Part shown: in pieces, positions 61,505-64,000 of the stretch | Numbering within the stretch: position 1 is the stretch's first letter | Layout: each line of letters begins with the position of its first letter | DNA from: Diadema setosum | Taxonomy: Eukaryota; Echinodermata; Echinoidea; Diadematoida; Diadematidae | DNA length: 64,000 nucleotides | NCBI RefSeq assembly: GCF_964275005.1 | Contig: NC_092698.1 | Span: forward strand, 31,179,162-31,243,161 | Direction of reading: 5' to 3' | Program-made: the position numbers and the translations under genes | Notes under the pieces: generated by a model | What the model was told of the DNA's origin: nothing | Seen by the model: only the letters and a program-made list of their open reading frames with translations | The model's database searches: none

Positions 61505-63733
61505 CGGACTGAATAAATGAATGAATATTTTGTTACATGAAAGCCATCTCATGAATTAATTGATAGATGACGTCAGGTTTGCAGGATATGTTTACAATAT
61601 TGAAGAGAAAAATCATAGCCAGAAAATCTGCATTAATTATGAATTACTTGGTCGACTGAATTGAGTTTTCCTTACTAATACAATCTATCATCTATCATTC
61701 ATTCTGTTATTTTCGTTCGTGATAGAATCGGTGTATAGGTATCGTCTAAAATCTAAGAGGAGCCCGCCACTGACTTGTGATAACAGCCCTTCATGATAAT
61801 TTGTCCCGTACCTTGTTGCTGTTGTACTCATTCAGTTAAATACGACAATTATAAAAACGTATGAGGAAAGAATTCGTGTATCTGCCCATTATATAGAGAA
61901 ATTTATCACATTCATAACTTGACTAAGAAAATGCAATTAGATCGGCCATGTATTTTGAAGCTGTATTGGTTTGCTTTTTAAGGAACTTTTTTAGGAACTT
62001 GTTGCAGCTTAAGATGATGAATACTTTTGCAGGTCATTTTGCAGTTTATTCATGATGATATCAATGTAAGACCTACTTTGTTTTTCATGTCGAGATGATA
62101 GGAGTACGATCCTATCAATGAGAGATAGTGAAATGCATTTGAGATGCAATATCACTATTTTTTTTTAGCAAGAGGCAAGCCCATGTGGAAGTGAAGAGGC
62201 TAATTTTCTTTCAATGTTTATTTTGTTTTACTTACTTACGAACGAAAACAAAATACATCTTAATAGGAAGTCGTTGCATAAACGTGCCGATAAAACACAA
62301 CACATACCGTGTTATGTGAAGTCTTCAAAATCGAATAATATTGTTAGTCTTCTTCGGAAACGATCGAATGAACTCCCCTATACAGTATACAATAGAGGAC
62401 TGTTTTTAAGAGAAAGGGGCACAACACATGACATGTCCTGTTCCCTATAAATGCCACATTATGTTCTGCCTTACAGAATGAAAAAACCCTAAAGAGTTTG
62501 TTCGTTAGATTGATTGGAATTATCTTTTACTATGATACTATTCGATTTATGTCATTCATATTCCTCATGAGTTACCTTTCCAATGTGTTACATTCTTTAT
62601 CCGATAGAGACTCGCCCTCATGTGTCCTAATATCGTAAGTACGGACAGCTGCTGTTTTAGAAATAAAGCTCAGTGCTGAAAGCAGATAGACAGATTGGAA
62701 CATACCGTTATGGAACATAGGACAAATTTAGTATGTGTTTCCATATATTTGTACGTGAATCATATTTTGTGTGTGCTGGTACTTGGGAGTATATCGTATC
62801 ACATTTGCATTAAACACATTTGCGGTTATAATACAGAGCTTCCCGCCCGCACAAGCTGAATTAATGTCAAGCTCGGTTTTTTTTTTCTTTTTTTTTCCAC
62901 GCAGGTTTGTTTAATAAGCATCAGCCGGCTGATTCCGCTACCACGCCCTTCCGTCTGAATCAAGCTCTCCCGACCCCATATTATACAATATATCTTTATT
63001 TTGTCTGTTTGACAAAGAGAAATTCAGTCCTCGTCCGCCTTCGCCATTTCTGTCAATATTTGTTGGAAAATGTGATGACATTAGGTAGCAATACATTAGC
63101 TATCATTTTCTCAGGTAAAGCTTTTGGAAGCAGCGCTCAGCTCAACTGGCTGGTTCGAGCGGCTAGAGGTGTTTAGGTCAGGGCTTATACCATTCTGATT
63201 AATTTTGATGACCCTGTTTGAATGCTTCATAATAAATACCTCGTGCAGTCTCCCGAGGCTATGATAAAATCATTCAGCCAGATTTCATGGAGGATAGTGT
63301 CGCAGTATCAAGATAGGAATATGAGAGAGTAACATCACGTCTGATTGTACACTGCCTTCTCACCTTCATTGAATGCAATGTAAAGCAGAAGTCATCAATA
63401 TATTATGAAGATCTAATGCAAAGGCAGTTTCATCTCTTCGTAAAACCATTAAAAGCTCTCGATTATGAATTAAAGATATTATATTGCACTGATACGTTTC
63501 GCGCTTCGCATCTTGCATGAACAATGGATCAGCGCACGGGCGCGGTTGAGCTCTGCGCACAGTTGCTTGTGCGGGAACACAATATCCCGCAATCAACTGG
63601 CCTGCTATTTCACTGACCAAATAAAAAAAGGAAGAGGAAGAGACAGATATTCAGAATATCACTATATAACTGAACCCTCCTCGACCCAGGTGTTTTACCT
63701 CCGAATATGATAATAAGCTAAAGCCATGTGTCG

Positions 63734-63741
63734 TGACGTCA
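63734..63741. promoter_or_regulatory. CRE-like site in a GC-richer end region
   Basis: A perfect TGACGTCA palindrome followed 15-20 bp later by an inverted CCAAT word (GATTGG), in a stretch richer in GC than the preceding 9 kb. It could be promoter DNA of a gene beyond the window, but this is a guess from motif content only. Confidence 0.25.
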
Positions 63742-64000
63742 GGCGCAGCATCGGGTCGTGATTGGATAAGGCATCGCCGCCACGGGGCGACGCATGAAGA
63801 TGATTCGAAGACTGTTGATCCCTGTGTAATCGCGTCATTTGTGTAATTTCGGATTGCGCACGACCCACTTGCACCGTCGTGCAATCTCCAACACAAAGTG
63901 CATGCTCTTTTCTTTCCCGTTTACCTTCTTTATATTCTTCCCCAACCAAAGATGGTCGACAATGACAGAGGAACTCTATTACAGTGCATGGATCTGATGC

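Larger units (their letters stand above)
54541..64000. other. Gene-poor region with repeats only
   Basis: I found no exon with convincing splice sites or protein similarity on either strand in this 9.5-kb stretch. It contains LINE tails, a SINE, a three-layer nest of transposable elements, and simple repeats, described separately. The last 300 bp are GC-richer and could be the upstream part of a gene that starts beyond the window. Confidence 0.6.

Overview
The window is eukaryotic, intron-rich and AT-biased. It carries many short non-autonomous DNA transposons, tRNA-derived SINEs and microsatellites. The protein families, roughly 0.3-2 kb introns, and frequent TAGGCCTA- and ACATGTA-type words fit a marine deuterostome invertebrate, most likely an echinoderm (sea-urchin-like). 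The taxon is an inference, because no species-specific gene is present.

Three protein-coding genes can be assembled exon by exon with consistent splice phases. (1) Plus strand, 3.5-15.6 kb: a complete 14-coding-exon orthologue of BZW1/BZW2 (eIF5-mimic protein, 424 aa). (2) Minus strand, 19.2-25.6 kb: a complete 8-coding-exon secreted type-B carboxylesterase/cholinesterase-like enzyme of 649 aa. It keeps the Ser-Glu-His triad and has an unusual acidic, four-cysteine insertion. (3) Minus strand, 29.75-48.2 kb: a complete 11-coding-exon, 551-aa single-pass membrane protein. It has a signal peptide, short Thr-rich stalk, SEA-like domain, Cys-rich segment, EGF domain, one transmembrane helix and a 230-aa cytoplasmic tail with a duplicated QT-x-x-SFLL motif. 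I do not recognise it as a named gene, and it is the best candidate here for an undescribed protein. A spliced exon at about 54.3 kb (minus) may be its 5' non-coding exon. No gene is supported from 54.6 to 64 kb.

The genes look functionally unrelated: translation control, extracellular esterase, and a mucin-like surface receptor. The two minus-strand genes are neighbours. The BZW gene and the esterase converge tail to tail across about 3.5 kb of non-coding DNA.

The remaining sequence is dominated by repeats. They include a 1.67-kb hAT-type element with a perfect 8-bp target duplication, two families of long foldback elements bounded by TTAA, TA-flanked mariner-like MITEs, and a hAT-like MITE inside a (TA)n tract. 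There is also a 68-bp perfect palindrome in an intron, an element built of TTCGTTATTCCGAA units, tRNA-derived SINEs and a small retroposed insert with a 15-bp target duplication. At 58.9-60.2 kb three elements are nested in one another.
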